NCBI GenBank assembly: GCA_028688275.1
Contig: JAQTYN010000014.1
Span: 1-60,727 of the forward strand
DNA from: Gallionella sp.
Lineage (GTDB): Bacteria > Pseudomonadota > Gammaproteobacteria > Burkholderiales > Gallionellaceae
Length of the DNA: 60,727 nucleotides
Direction: 5' to 3'
Part shown: in pieces, positions 38,730 to 46,696 of the stretch
Position numbering within the stretch: position 1 is the stretch's first letter
Layout of the letters: every line of letters starts with the position of its first letter
Position numbers and translations under genes: made by a program
Notes under the pieces: model-generated
Database searches by the model: none
What the model was told of the DNA's origin: nothing
What the model saw: the letters and a program-made list of their open reading frames with translations, nothing else

Positions 38730-40604
38730 ATGACCATGCACCTTATCAAACACCTGATTATCTTGGCAGCCCTTATTTTTAGTCCTGTGGTGGGGGCAGT
38801 GACCTATGCTTATGACAATCTTAATCGCCTAACGTCCGTGGTGGTGAGCAGCAGCGTGTCGCAAACCAACACTTATGATGCGGCGGGCAATATACTCAAC
38901 ATCACAGCGACGAGCTTGCCTCCGCAAAGAATTTTATTTGGCGCAGCTCCCATGATAGCGGTGGGTGGAACGGGTGTGGTAACAGCAACAGCCACGTCAG
39001 GATTGCCTGTTAGTTTTACCAGCAGTACACCAACCATTTGTTCTATCGTAGGCAGTACTGTCACAGGCGTTGCAGCGGGTTCGTGCATTATTTTAGCCAA
39101 TCAAGCGGGCAATGCCAGCTTCCAAATTGCGTCACAAACCAACCAAATTATTCCCGTGAAATTGAATCAAATCATTACCATTGGTTTGGTGCCAACAATT
39201 ACGGTGGGCAGTATTGGCACCATGACCGCAACATCTAATTCAGGGCTGGCGGTGAGCTTATCCAGCCTCACGCCCACTATTTGCTCGGTAGTGGGTAATA
39301 CGGTTGTCGGTGTTGCGGTGGGGACTTGTACCATTGCAGCCAATCAGGTAGGCAATGCCACTTACAAGGCAGCAATTCAAGTAACGCAAAATATCAGTGT
39401 GGGTGCAGCTCCGACCATCACGCTAAGTCCGTCCACGCTGACTTTCGTCGCCCGCAATATCGGCAACCCCAGCACCGCGCAAGTTGTGACTCTGACCAAC
39501 ACGGGTGTGACGTTGTTGAACATCAGCAGTATTCTCACCACGGGTGACTTTGCCCGTACCACCACCTGTGGCGCAACGTTAGCAGCAGGCACAAGTTGCA
39601 CCATCAGCGTCATTTTCACCGCCACTGCGGTAGGTGCTAGGACAGGCAGTGTTACAGTTCTCAGTACGGCTGCAACGAGCCCAAATGTCATTTTACTCAC
39701 AGGCACAGGAAAGGCTACTTACGCTGACTTCAATGGAGATGGCAAGTCCGACATGTTGTGGCGGAACCCGATCACTGGAGTAGATGCGATTTGGATAATG
39801 AATGGCACTACTTTGGTCAGCAATACAGCCATTACGACTGTGCCCGCACCGTGGGCAGTTGCAGGGATGGGAGACTTTAATGGCGATGGCAAGTCGGATA
39901 TTGTTTGGCGGAATCCTGTTTCTGGAGCAGATGCGCTTTGGTTAATGAACGGCACCACTTTGTTAAGCAATACGGCCATTTCAACCGTCCCTGGTTCGGT
40001 GATGATCGCAGGGGTGGGGGACTTTAATGGTGATGGTATGTCGGACATTCTGTGGCGCAACCCAACCACAGGGGCAGATGCAATGTGGTTAATGAATGGC
40101 AGCACCTTGCTCCGCAATGTTGCAATTACTACGGTTCCTGCCCCATGGTTTATTGCAGGCACAGGAGACTTCAATGGAGATGGTAAGTCAGATATTTTGT
40201 GGCGCAATCCCACTTCTGGGGTAAATGCGATTTGGATAATGAATGGCATCACTATGGTCAGCAATACGGCAATCACAACTGTCCCTGCCCCATGGGTCAT
40301 TGCAGGCACGGGAGACTTCAACGGTGATGGTAAATCGGATATTTTGTGGCGCAATCCCGTTTCTGGGGTGAATGCGATATGGTTAATGAACGGTAGCACT
40401 TTGCTAAGTAATACTGCCATTTCAACCGTCGCTGTATCCGTGATGGTCGCGGGTGTGGGTGACTATAACGGCGATGGTAAATCTGACATTGTGTGGCGCA
40501 ACCCAACCACAGGCACGGATGCCATCTGGCTGATGAATGGCGTGACTTTGCTCAAAAATGGTGCGGTTGGAACTGTTCCATTGCCTTGGGCTTTGGTGAA
40601 ATAA
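38730..40604 (+). CDS. Secreted Ig-like/FG-GAP propeller protein with a single YD unit
   Basis: A 624-residue protein with a signal peptide (residues 1-23). Directly after it comes one YD-repeat unit (VTYAYDNLNRLTS, then NTYDAAGNI). Two Ig-like repeats follow (about 70-225, core PTICSVVGNTVVGVAVG), then an ASH/choice-of-anchor-D domain (226-330) and six FG-GAP/VCBS blades (331-624) with Ca-binding DFNGDGKSD loops and WRNP motifs. The C-terminal 400 residues closely match those of the next protein. The start is ATG 38730 with GGAG upstream; longer in-frame starts lack a signal peptide. I infer an exported surface or adhesive protein. Confidence 0.85.
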   Translation: MTMHLIKHLIILAALIFSPVVGAVTYAYDNLNRLTSVVVSSSVSQTNTYDAAGNILNITATSLPPQRILFGAAPMIAVGGTGVVTATATSGLPVSFTSSTPTICSIVGSTVTGVAAGSCIILANQAGNASFQIASQTNQIIPVKLNQIITIGLVPTITVGSIGTMTATSNSGLAVSLSSLTPTICSVVGNTVVGVAVGTCTIAANQVGNATYKAAIQVTQNISVGAAPTITLSPSTLTFVARNIGNPSTAQVVTLTNTGVTLLNISSILTTGDFARTTTCGATLAAGTSCTISVIFTATAVGARTGSVTVLSTAATSPNVILLTGTGKATYADFNGDGKSDMLWRNPITGVDAIWIMNGTTLVSNTAITTVPAPWAVAGMGDFNGDGKSDIVWRNPVSGADALWLMNGTTLLSNTAISTVPGSVMIAGVGDFNGDGMSDILWRNPTTGADAMWLMNGSTLLRNVAITTVPAPWFIAGTGDFNGDGKSDILWRNPTSGVNAIWIMNGITMVSNTAITTVPAPWVIAGTGDFNGDGKSDILWRNPVSGVNAIWLMNGSTLLSNTAISTVAVSVMVAGVGDYNGDGKSDIVWRNPTTGTDAIWLMNGVTLLKNGAVGTVPLPWALVK

Positions 40605-40871
40605 GGGGGGTGGACAACCCCAAAGCCGCACAAGTAAGCCCCATCGTTCTCTGCGGCACTAAGTGAATGTTTTTGCTGGTGCCCTTGAGATTGCAAGGTG
40701 ATTTGCTGATACAATTCCGCACGTTGTAAATGGTTAAATCGCAAGGGGTTGCCAAAACGACCATGAGAGTTGAGTTGGATCTTGGTTAGCGATTCGCCAC
40801 GGTGAGTTTCACTTGCTGTCATTGCAGCAAAACTATGGTTGTTATTTGAAAATTTTTAGGAAGAGGGAAAT

Positions 40872-43800
40872 ATGCGTTCTTATCTTGTTCGTTTATTCGC
40901 GCTATTGGGGCTGTTGATCTCCTTTTCTTCGCAGTCAATAGCCGCATCAGCGCAACCCTCTGTGGCACCGCCGAATCCTGACTTTGTTCAGTATATTGCG
41001 AATCCGCAAGCCTTTCACCCCTTGCTCCAAGGCGTTTCTGGTGTGAACGCAACAGGTCATCTACCTTCGCCTATAGATCGTTCCCATATGACTGGCAAGC
41101 AGCCTATCGTAAAAAGCAATCTTATGATGGGCGGACCTGGAAACGTGTCAGTTTCACCAATTGCCTTCGATCTTCGCACGACGGGCTTCGTATCACCCGT
41201 TAGAGATCAAGGGGCATGTGGTTCATGCTGGACTTTTGGTAGCACAGGCTCACTGGAATCAAATATGCTTGTGGCTGCATCAGGCGTGCCCGATTTCTCG
41301 GAAAATCACCTTAATGTGCGACATGGTTTTGATTGGGCACCTTGTGCGGGTGGGAATTCTGATATATCAACTGCCTATATGACTCGGTGGGGAAATGTCC
41401 CAGCCTATGCTGCGGGGCCCGTATATGAAACAGATGATCCCTATACCAGCACAGTCGCTACATCTATTGCGGGTCTTTCCCCTCGTCGCCATCTGCAAGA
41501 AGTTTTACATTTACCAAACAGATTAAACGCAACGGATAACGCGAATTGGAAGTATGCACTTCAAACCTATGGTGCTGCCTACATTTCCTATCATTCTGAA
41601 CTGCAAGGCTATACCAATTCCGTTTATTGGAATAGTGCTACAAGTGCCTATTATTACAATGGCGCGCTAGCGGGCAATCACGCTGTCACCTTGATTGGGT
41701 GGGACGATAATTATGCTGCCAGTAATTTTAGTACTCCACCACCTGGGAATGGCGCATTCATATTGAAGAATAACTGGGGAACTTTATGGGGTGCAGCAGG
41801 ATACTTCTATGTTTCTTATTATGATTTGTCGTTGGCGAATGCGACCGTTTTTGTCAACCCACAATCAGCGACAAATTACACGAGATCCTATTCCTACGAC
41901 CCATTTGGTCAAGTCGGCACGATGGGTTATGGTACGGCCAGTGCATGGGGGAGCAATGTGTTTACTTCTGTTGCGGGTGAAACGTTGCAGGCAGTTAGTT
42001 TTTATACCTCAGCCCTTAACTCTGGATATGAGGTTTCTATCTACACCAATGTGCTCACCGATCCCTCAACGGGGGTGCTCGAAGGTGGAGCCGTTAATAC
42101 CATAGGGACAACCCCTTATGCGGGATATCATACTGTGACGCTGTCGCGCCCCGTGACGCTGGTAGCGGGTCAGAAATTTGCAGTGGTCGTGAAATTTACC
42201 ACGCCAGGATATAACTTTCCCATACCAACAGAAGGCAGGTACATTGGATACGATAGTGCTGCCACCGCTTTGCCTGGGGAAAGTTATATCAGCTCGACGG
42301 GAGTCACGTGGACAGAAACCTCGGCAGGAGCCAATCCTTACAATGTCAATATCAGGGCATTTACACAGTCCGTCAACTATACAGTAACGCCATCTGCGGG
42401 TGTCAATGGAACGATAACACCAGCGACTCCTATCGCCGTGAGCTCAGGCTCAACAGCGATATTCACCGTGACGCCATCAGCAGGTTACGGTGCCGTCATG
42501 GGAGGGACGTGCGGTGGAACTTTAAATGGAAGCACTTTTACGACGAATCCAGTTATGGGGGCGTGTACAGTTAGTGCAACGTTTGCATTGACCACGAATC
42601 AAGCCATAGGTGCAATCAGTTTCTTGCCCGCCACGTTGGTTGCAGGAGGTGCTACTACTGTCAGCGCGGCGGCATCATCTGCTCTTCCTGTTACCTTCTC
42701 CTCCCTTACACCCACAATTTGTTCGGTTGTTGGCAATACGGTTAGAGGCGTTGCGGTGGGAAGTTGCAGTATTGCAGCCAATCAAGCGGGGAATGCGACT
42801 TTTGCAGCGGCTCCGCAAGTGATTCAAAATATCCCTGTCAGCATAGGCAGTCAGATCATTAGTTTCGGTGTCGCCCCTGCCATCGCGGTGGGAGGCACGG
42901 GAGTTGTTCTGGCTAGTGGCGGAGCTTCGGGTAATGCCGTTACTTTCACCAGCACCACACCTGCTGTATGTACTGTACTTGGCAATGTTGTGACGGGTGT
43001 TGCGAATGGTATTTGTACCATTGCGGCCAATCAGGCAGGTTCAGTCTCATATACTGCGGCACCACAGGTGGTGCAGAACATTATGATCAACATTCCCGCC
43101 CCGACGGGGGTTGTTGCTACAGCAGGAAATGCTCAGGCGACGCTGAGCTGGGTTGCTTCAGCAGGTGCAACCAGCTACAAGGTGTATTGGTCAACAGCAG
43201 CGGGATTCACGCCTTTGACCGCAATGGGCAGTGTCGCGGGTGTAGTTGGTACTTCTACGGTGGTGACGGGGCTGGTTAATGGCACCAAGTATTTCTTTAT
43301 TGTTACGGCGGTAAATGCGGTAGGTGAAAGTGCTCCCAATGCCAAAGTGAGTGGTACCTTTACAGATGGTGCAGAAAATGGCTTGGGTGCCTGGGTCGTA
43401 GGTGTTCCTTGGGGTAAGTCAACGACCGCCTTTCACACTGGTGTGACTGCATTCACTGACAGCCCATTAGGAAATTATGCGAATAATGCTAGCACCTCGT
43501 TGGCACTCGCAGCGCCACTTGATTTCAGTCAGGCGGTCAATCCCATACTGACTTTCTGGCACCAATACACATTGGAAAGTGGTTTTGATTATGGTTATGT
43601 GGAGGTGTCCACAGATGGCGGCACGATTTGGAGTACACCATTGGCTACATATAGCGGTGCACTTGCCGCATGGACGCAGGTTTCAATCAATTTAAGTGCT
43701 TACATTGGTCAACCTGCGGTAAAAATTCGCTTTAGATTGATAAGCGATTACAGTATCGCGTACGATGGCTGGTATGTGGACGATATCAGTATTAGTGGTG

Positions 43801-46517
43801 TTCTCTCGCAAGCTTCAGCAACCCCTATGCCGCCTCTAGCAATCCAAACAATCACCTTTGGTGCTGCACCTGCACTCATGGCGGGAGGCACAGGCTTGGT
43901 TTCTGCGACAGGTGGTACATCGGGCAATCCTGTAATCTTCACTTCTCTCACACCCACAATTTGTTCGGTTGTTGGCAGTACGGTTAGAGGCGTTGCGGTG
44001 GGGAGTTGCAGCATTGCAGCCAATCAAGCGGGGAGTGCGACTTTCGCAGCGGCTCCGCAAGTGATTCAAAATATCCCTGTCAGCATAGGCAGTCAGGTCA
44101 TTAGTTTTGGTGCCGCGCCAGCTATAGCGATGGGAGGCACGGGAGTTGTTCTGGCTAGTGGCGGAGCTTCGGGTAATGCCGTTACTTTCACCAGCACCAC
44201 ACCTGCTGTATGTACTGTACTTGGCAATGTTGTGACGGGTGTTGCGAATGGTATTTGTACCATTGCGGCCAATCAGGCAGGTTCAGTCTCATATACTGCG
44301 GCACCACAGGTGGTGCAGAACATTATGATCAACATTCCCGCCCCGACGGGGGTTGTTGCTACAGCAGGAAATGCTCAGGCGACGCTGAGCTGGGTTGCTT
44401 CAGCAGGTGCAACCAGCTACAAGGTGTATTGGTCAACAGCAGCGGGATTCACGCCTTTGACCGCAATGGGCAGTGTCGCGGGTGTAGTTGGTACTTCTAC
44501 GGTGGTGACGGGGCTGGTTAATGGCACCAAGTATTTCTTTATTGTTACGGCGGTAAATGCGGTAGGTGAAAGTGCTCCCAATGCCAAAGTGAGTGGTACC
44601 TTTACAGATGGTGCAGAAAATGGCTTGGGTGCCTGGGTCGTAGGTGTTCCTTGGGGTAAGTCAACGACCGCCTTTCACACTGGTGTGACTGCATTCACTG
44701 ACAGCCCATTAGGAAATTATGCGAATAATGCTAGCACCTCGTTGGCACTCGCAGCGCCACTTGATTTCAGTCAGGCGGTCAATCCCATACTGACTTTCTG
44801 GCACCAATACACATTGGAAAGTGGTTTTGATTATGGTTATGTGGAGGTGTCCACAGATGGCGGCACGATTTGGAGTACACCATTGGCTACATATAGCGGT
44901 GCTCTTGCCGCATGGACGCAGGTTTCAATCAATTTAAGTGCTTACATTGGTCAACCTTCGGTAAAGATTCGCTTTAGATTGATAAGCGATTTCAGTATCG
45001 CGTACGATGGCTGGTATGTGGATGATATTAGTATTAGTGGTGCTGCAACGGTAGTCTCTACAACGCCTATGGCGAGTCAAACGATTATCTTCGGTGCTGC
45101 ACCTGCAATCATGGTGGGTGGAGTAGGGGGGGTTTCTGCAACTGGCGGCGCATCAGGTAATCCCGTTACCTTCACCTCTCTCACGCCCACAATTTGTTCA
45201 GTTGTTGGCAATACCGTTACAGGCATTGCGGTGGGGAGTTGCAGCATTGCTGCCAATCAGGCGGGAAATTCTACATTTGCCGCAGCATCTCAAGTGACTC
45301 AAAATGTCAATATTGGCGTTGCTTCGATCATGACCGTTACGCCTTCCACACTTAATTTTCCCGCTCGTAACATAGGTAACCCCAGTGCCGCGCAAGTCGT
45401 GACTCTGACCAACTCAGGCAGCACAGTGTTAAGTATTGCGGGGATCCTCACAACAGGTAATTTTGCCCATACCACCACCTGCGGAACAGCACTGGCTGTA
45501 GGTGCAAGTTGCACCATTAGTGTCAGCTTCACCGCCTCGGCGGTAGGGGCTAGAACGGGTAGTGTTACAGTTTCTAGCACAGCTGTAACAAGCCCGAATG
45601 TCATCACGCTCACAGGTACAGGAAAAGCTGCCTATGCTGATTTTAATGGTGACGGCAAGTCCGACCTGCTGTGGCGCAATCCAAGTTCTGGAGTCGATGC
45701 GATTTGGATAATGAATGACACAACTTTGGTCAGTAATACAGCCATTGCGACTGTGCCCGCACCGTGGGCTATTGCAGGGATGGGAGACTTTAATGGTGAT
45801 GGCAAGTCTGATATTTTGTGGCGTAACCCCGTTTCAGGGGCGGATGCGATTTGGTTAATGAGCGGCACCACTTTGTTAAGTAATACGGCAATTTTAACCA
45901 TCCCTGTCTCCGTGATGATTGCGGGTGTAGGAGACTTTAATGGTGATGGCAAGTCGGATATATTGTGGCGCAACCCAACCTCAGGGGCAAATGCAATTTG
46001 GTTAATGAATGGCACCACTTTAGTCAGTAATATGGCCATTGCAACTGTCCCCGCCCCATGGTTAATTGCAGGAACAGGGGATTTTAATGGGGATGGTAAG
46101 TCTGATATTTTGTGGCGCAACCCAACTTCTGGAGCCGATGCAATTTGGTTAATGAATGGTGCCACCTTAGTCAGCAATACGGCAATCACAACCGTTCCTG
46201 CGCCATGGGGAGTTGCAGGCACGGGAGATTACAATGGGGATGGCAAGTCGGATATTTTGTGGCGCGACTCAACGACAGGGGGCGATGCGATTTGGTTAAT
46301 GAACGGCACCACTTTGCTAAGTAATACTGCCATTTCAACCGTTTCTGTCTCCGTGATGATCGCGGCTGAGGGAGACTTTAATGGCGATGGCTCGTCCGAT
46401 ATTGTGTGGCGCAATCCAACTACAGGCGCGGATGCCATTTGGCTAATGAATGGTGTGACATTGCTCAAAAATGGCGCGATTTCAACCGTTCCCTCACCTT
46501 GGGCTTTGGCGAAATAA
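40872..46517 (+). CDS. Giant secreted papain-like protease with Ig, FN3 and FG-GAP modules
   Basis: An 1881-residue protein. After a signal peptide (about 1-26) comes a C1A peptidase domain with Q113, catalytic C119 (QGACGSCW), H270 (GNHAVTLIG) and N300 (KNNWGTLWG), so all four active-site residues are in place. A lectin-like beta domain follows (about 350-500), then Ig-like repeats and two nearly identical 414-residue-spaced units, each with an Ig-like repeat, FN3 and a jelly-roll domain (TDGAENGLGAW to YDGWYVDDISISG). An ASH domain (about 1487-1586) and six FG-GAP blades (1587-1881) end the protein. AGGAAGAGGG precedes the ATG. I predict an extracellular or surface-bound cysteine protease. 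Confidence 0.92.
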   Translation: MRSYLVRLFALLGLLISFSSQSIAASAQPSVAPPNPDFVQYIANPQAFHPLLQGVSGVNATGHLPSPIDRSHMTGKQPIVKSNLMMGGPGNVSVSPIAFDLRTTGFVSPVRDQGACGSCWTFGSTGSLESNMLVAASGVPDFSENHLNVRHGFDWAPCAGGNSDISTAYMTRWGNVPAYAAGPVYETDDPYTSTVATSIAGLSPRRHLQEVLHLPNRLNATDNANWKYALQTYGAAYISYHSELQGYTNSVYWNSATSAYYYNGALAGNHAVTLIGWDDNYAASNFSTPPPGNGAFILKNNWGTLWGAAGYFYVSYYDLSLANATVFVNPQSATNYTRSYSYDPFGQVGTMGYGTASAWGSNVFTSVAGETLQAVSFYTSALNSGYEVSIYTNVLTDPSTGVLEGGAVNTIGTTPYAGYHTVTLSRPVTLVAGQKFAVVVKFTTPGYNFPIPTEGRYIGYDSAATALPGESYISSTGVTWTETSAGANPYNVNIRAFTQSVNYTVTPSAGVNGTITPATPIAVSSGSTAIFTVTPSAGYGAVMGGTCGGTLNGSTFTTNPVMGACTVSATFALTTNQAIGAISFLPATLVAGGATTVSAAASSALPVTFSSLTPTICSVVGNTVRGVAVGSCSIAANQAGNATFAAAPQVIQNIPVSIGSQIISFGVAPAIAVGGTGVVLASGGASGNAVTFTSTTPAVCTVLGNVVTGVANGICTIAANQAGSVSYTAAPQVVQNIMINIPAPTGVVATAGNAQATLSWVASAGATSYKVYWSTAAGFTPLTAMGSVAGVVGTSTVVTGLVNGTKYFFIVTAVNAVGESAPNAKVSGTFTDGAENGLGAWVVGVPWGKSTTAFHTGVTAFTDSPLGNYANNASTSLALAAPLDFSQAVNPILTFWHQYTLESGFDYGYVEVSTDGGTIWSTPLATYSGALAAWTQVSINLSAYIGQPAVKIRFRLISDYSIAYDGWYVDDISISGVLSQASATPMPPLAIQTITFGAAPALMAGGTGLVSATGGTSGNPVIFTSLTPTICSVVGSTVRGVAVGSCSIAANQAGSATFAAAPQVIQNIPVSIGSQVISFGAAPAIAMGGTGVVLASGGASGNAVTFTSTTPAVCTVLGNVVTGVANGICTIAANQAGSVSYTAAPQVVQNIMINIPAPTGVVATAGNAQATLSWVASAGATSYKVYWSTAAGFTPLTAMGSVAGVVGTSTVVTGLVNGTKYFFIVTAVNAVGESAPNAKVSGTFTDGAENGLGAWVVGVPWGKSTTAFHTGVTAFTDSPLGNYANNASTSLALAAPLDFSQAVNPILTFWHQYTLESGFDYGYVEVSTDGGTIWSTPLATYSGALAAWTQVSINLSAYIGQPSVKIRFRLISDFSIAYDGWYVDDISISGAATVVSTTPMASQTIIFGAAPAIMVGGVGGVSATGGASGNPVTFTSLTPTICSVVGNTVTGIAVGSCSIAANQAGNSTFAAASQVTQNVNIGVASIMTVTPSTLNFPARNIGNPSAAQVVTLTNSGSTVLSIAGILTTGNFAHTTTCGTALAVGASCTISVSFTASAVGARTGSVTVSSTAVTSPNVITLTGTGKAAYADFNGDGKSDLLWRNPSSGVDAIWIMNDTTLVSNTAIATVPAPWAIAGMGDFNGDGKSDILWRNPVSGADAIWLMSGTTLLSNTAILTIPVSVMIAGVGDFNGDGKSDILWRNPTSGANAIWLMNGTTLVSNMAIATVPAPWLIAGTGDFNGDGKSDILWRNPTSGADAIWLMNGATLVSNTAITTVPAPWGVAGTGDYNGDGKSDILWRDSTTGGDAIWLMNGTTLLSNTAISTVSVSVMIAAEGDFNGDGSSDIVWRNPTTGADAIWLMNGVTLLKNGAISTVPSPWALAK
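42708..43800 (+). repeat. Copy 1 of a 1242-bp-period internal duplication
   Basis: This stretch matches 43950-45042 at a constant offset of 1242 bases (414 codons). By eye the match is almost perfect, with the central part (about 42891-43658) showing no difference that I could find and a few changes near the ends. The phase keeps the reading frame. Confidence 0.93.
43950..45042 (+). repeat. Copy 2 of the 1242-bp-period internal duplication
   Basis: Second copy of the Ig-like/FN3/jelly-roll unit. The near-identity points to a recent unequal crossover or to ongoing gene conversion, and copy number may vary between strains. Confidence 0.93.
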
Positions 46518-46580
46518 GGGATCGACCACTTCGGGCTATGCAAGAAAATTCTCCTGATTTGTTGAAGCTGAAAGGAGCCG

Positions 46581-46620
46581 TTTTACATCGTGAGTACGGA
46601 TTTTCGTACTCACGGTAAAA
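46581..46620. repeat. Long perfect palindrome near the right edge of the block
   Basis: CGTGAGTACG (46589-46598) pairs with CGTACTCACG (46605-46614). TTTTAC (46581-46586) and GTAAAA (46615-46620) extend the stem after a two-base bulge, giving 16 pairs. No T-run follows on either strand. It stands between the protease gene and lptD and may terminate transcription or insulate lptD. Confidence 0.65.
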
Positions 46621-46664
46621 ATGAAAGTTGTCCGGAAGCCCGAATCTTAAGCTCATTGAAATTG

Positions 46665-46694
46665 GGTTAATGGTAAACTCTCAAAAGTTTATCA
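46665..46694. repeat. Right direct repeat of the 22-kb block
   Basis: This 30-base sequence is the same as 24483-24512 except for one base. It immediately precedes the lptD start, so it is the native lptD upstream region; the copy near amgK is the displaced partner. Confidence 0.9.
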
Positions 46695-46696
46695 CT

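Larger units (their letters stand above)
24483..46694. mobile_element. 22-kb block inserted between amgK and lptD (inferred)
   Basis: The block is bounded by near-identical direct repeats and separates two genes that are divergent neighbours in many gammaproteobacteria. It holds the secretion-system genes and three large secreted-protein genes. No integrase, transposase or tRNA is present at either end, so the mechanism is not visible; homologous recombination or an ancient acquisition are both possible. Gene content and repeats are seen directly; insertion is inference. Confidence 0.65.

Noticed and set aside
39720-40604. Regular repeats at about 144-bp spacing that could suggest a CRISPR-like array
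   Set aside because: They are in frame and encode FG-GAP blades; spacing, length and divergence do not fit CRISPR. No CRISPR array was seen in the window.
40605-40822. Minus-strand open frame in the gap before the protease gene (SLTKIQLNSHGRF and onward)
   Set aside because: About 70 codons with a plausible amino-acid mix, but I recognise no family and it runs on into the antisense of the FG-GAP gene. It might be a gene fragment; evidence is not enough.
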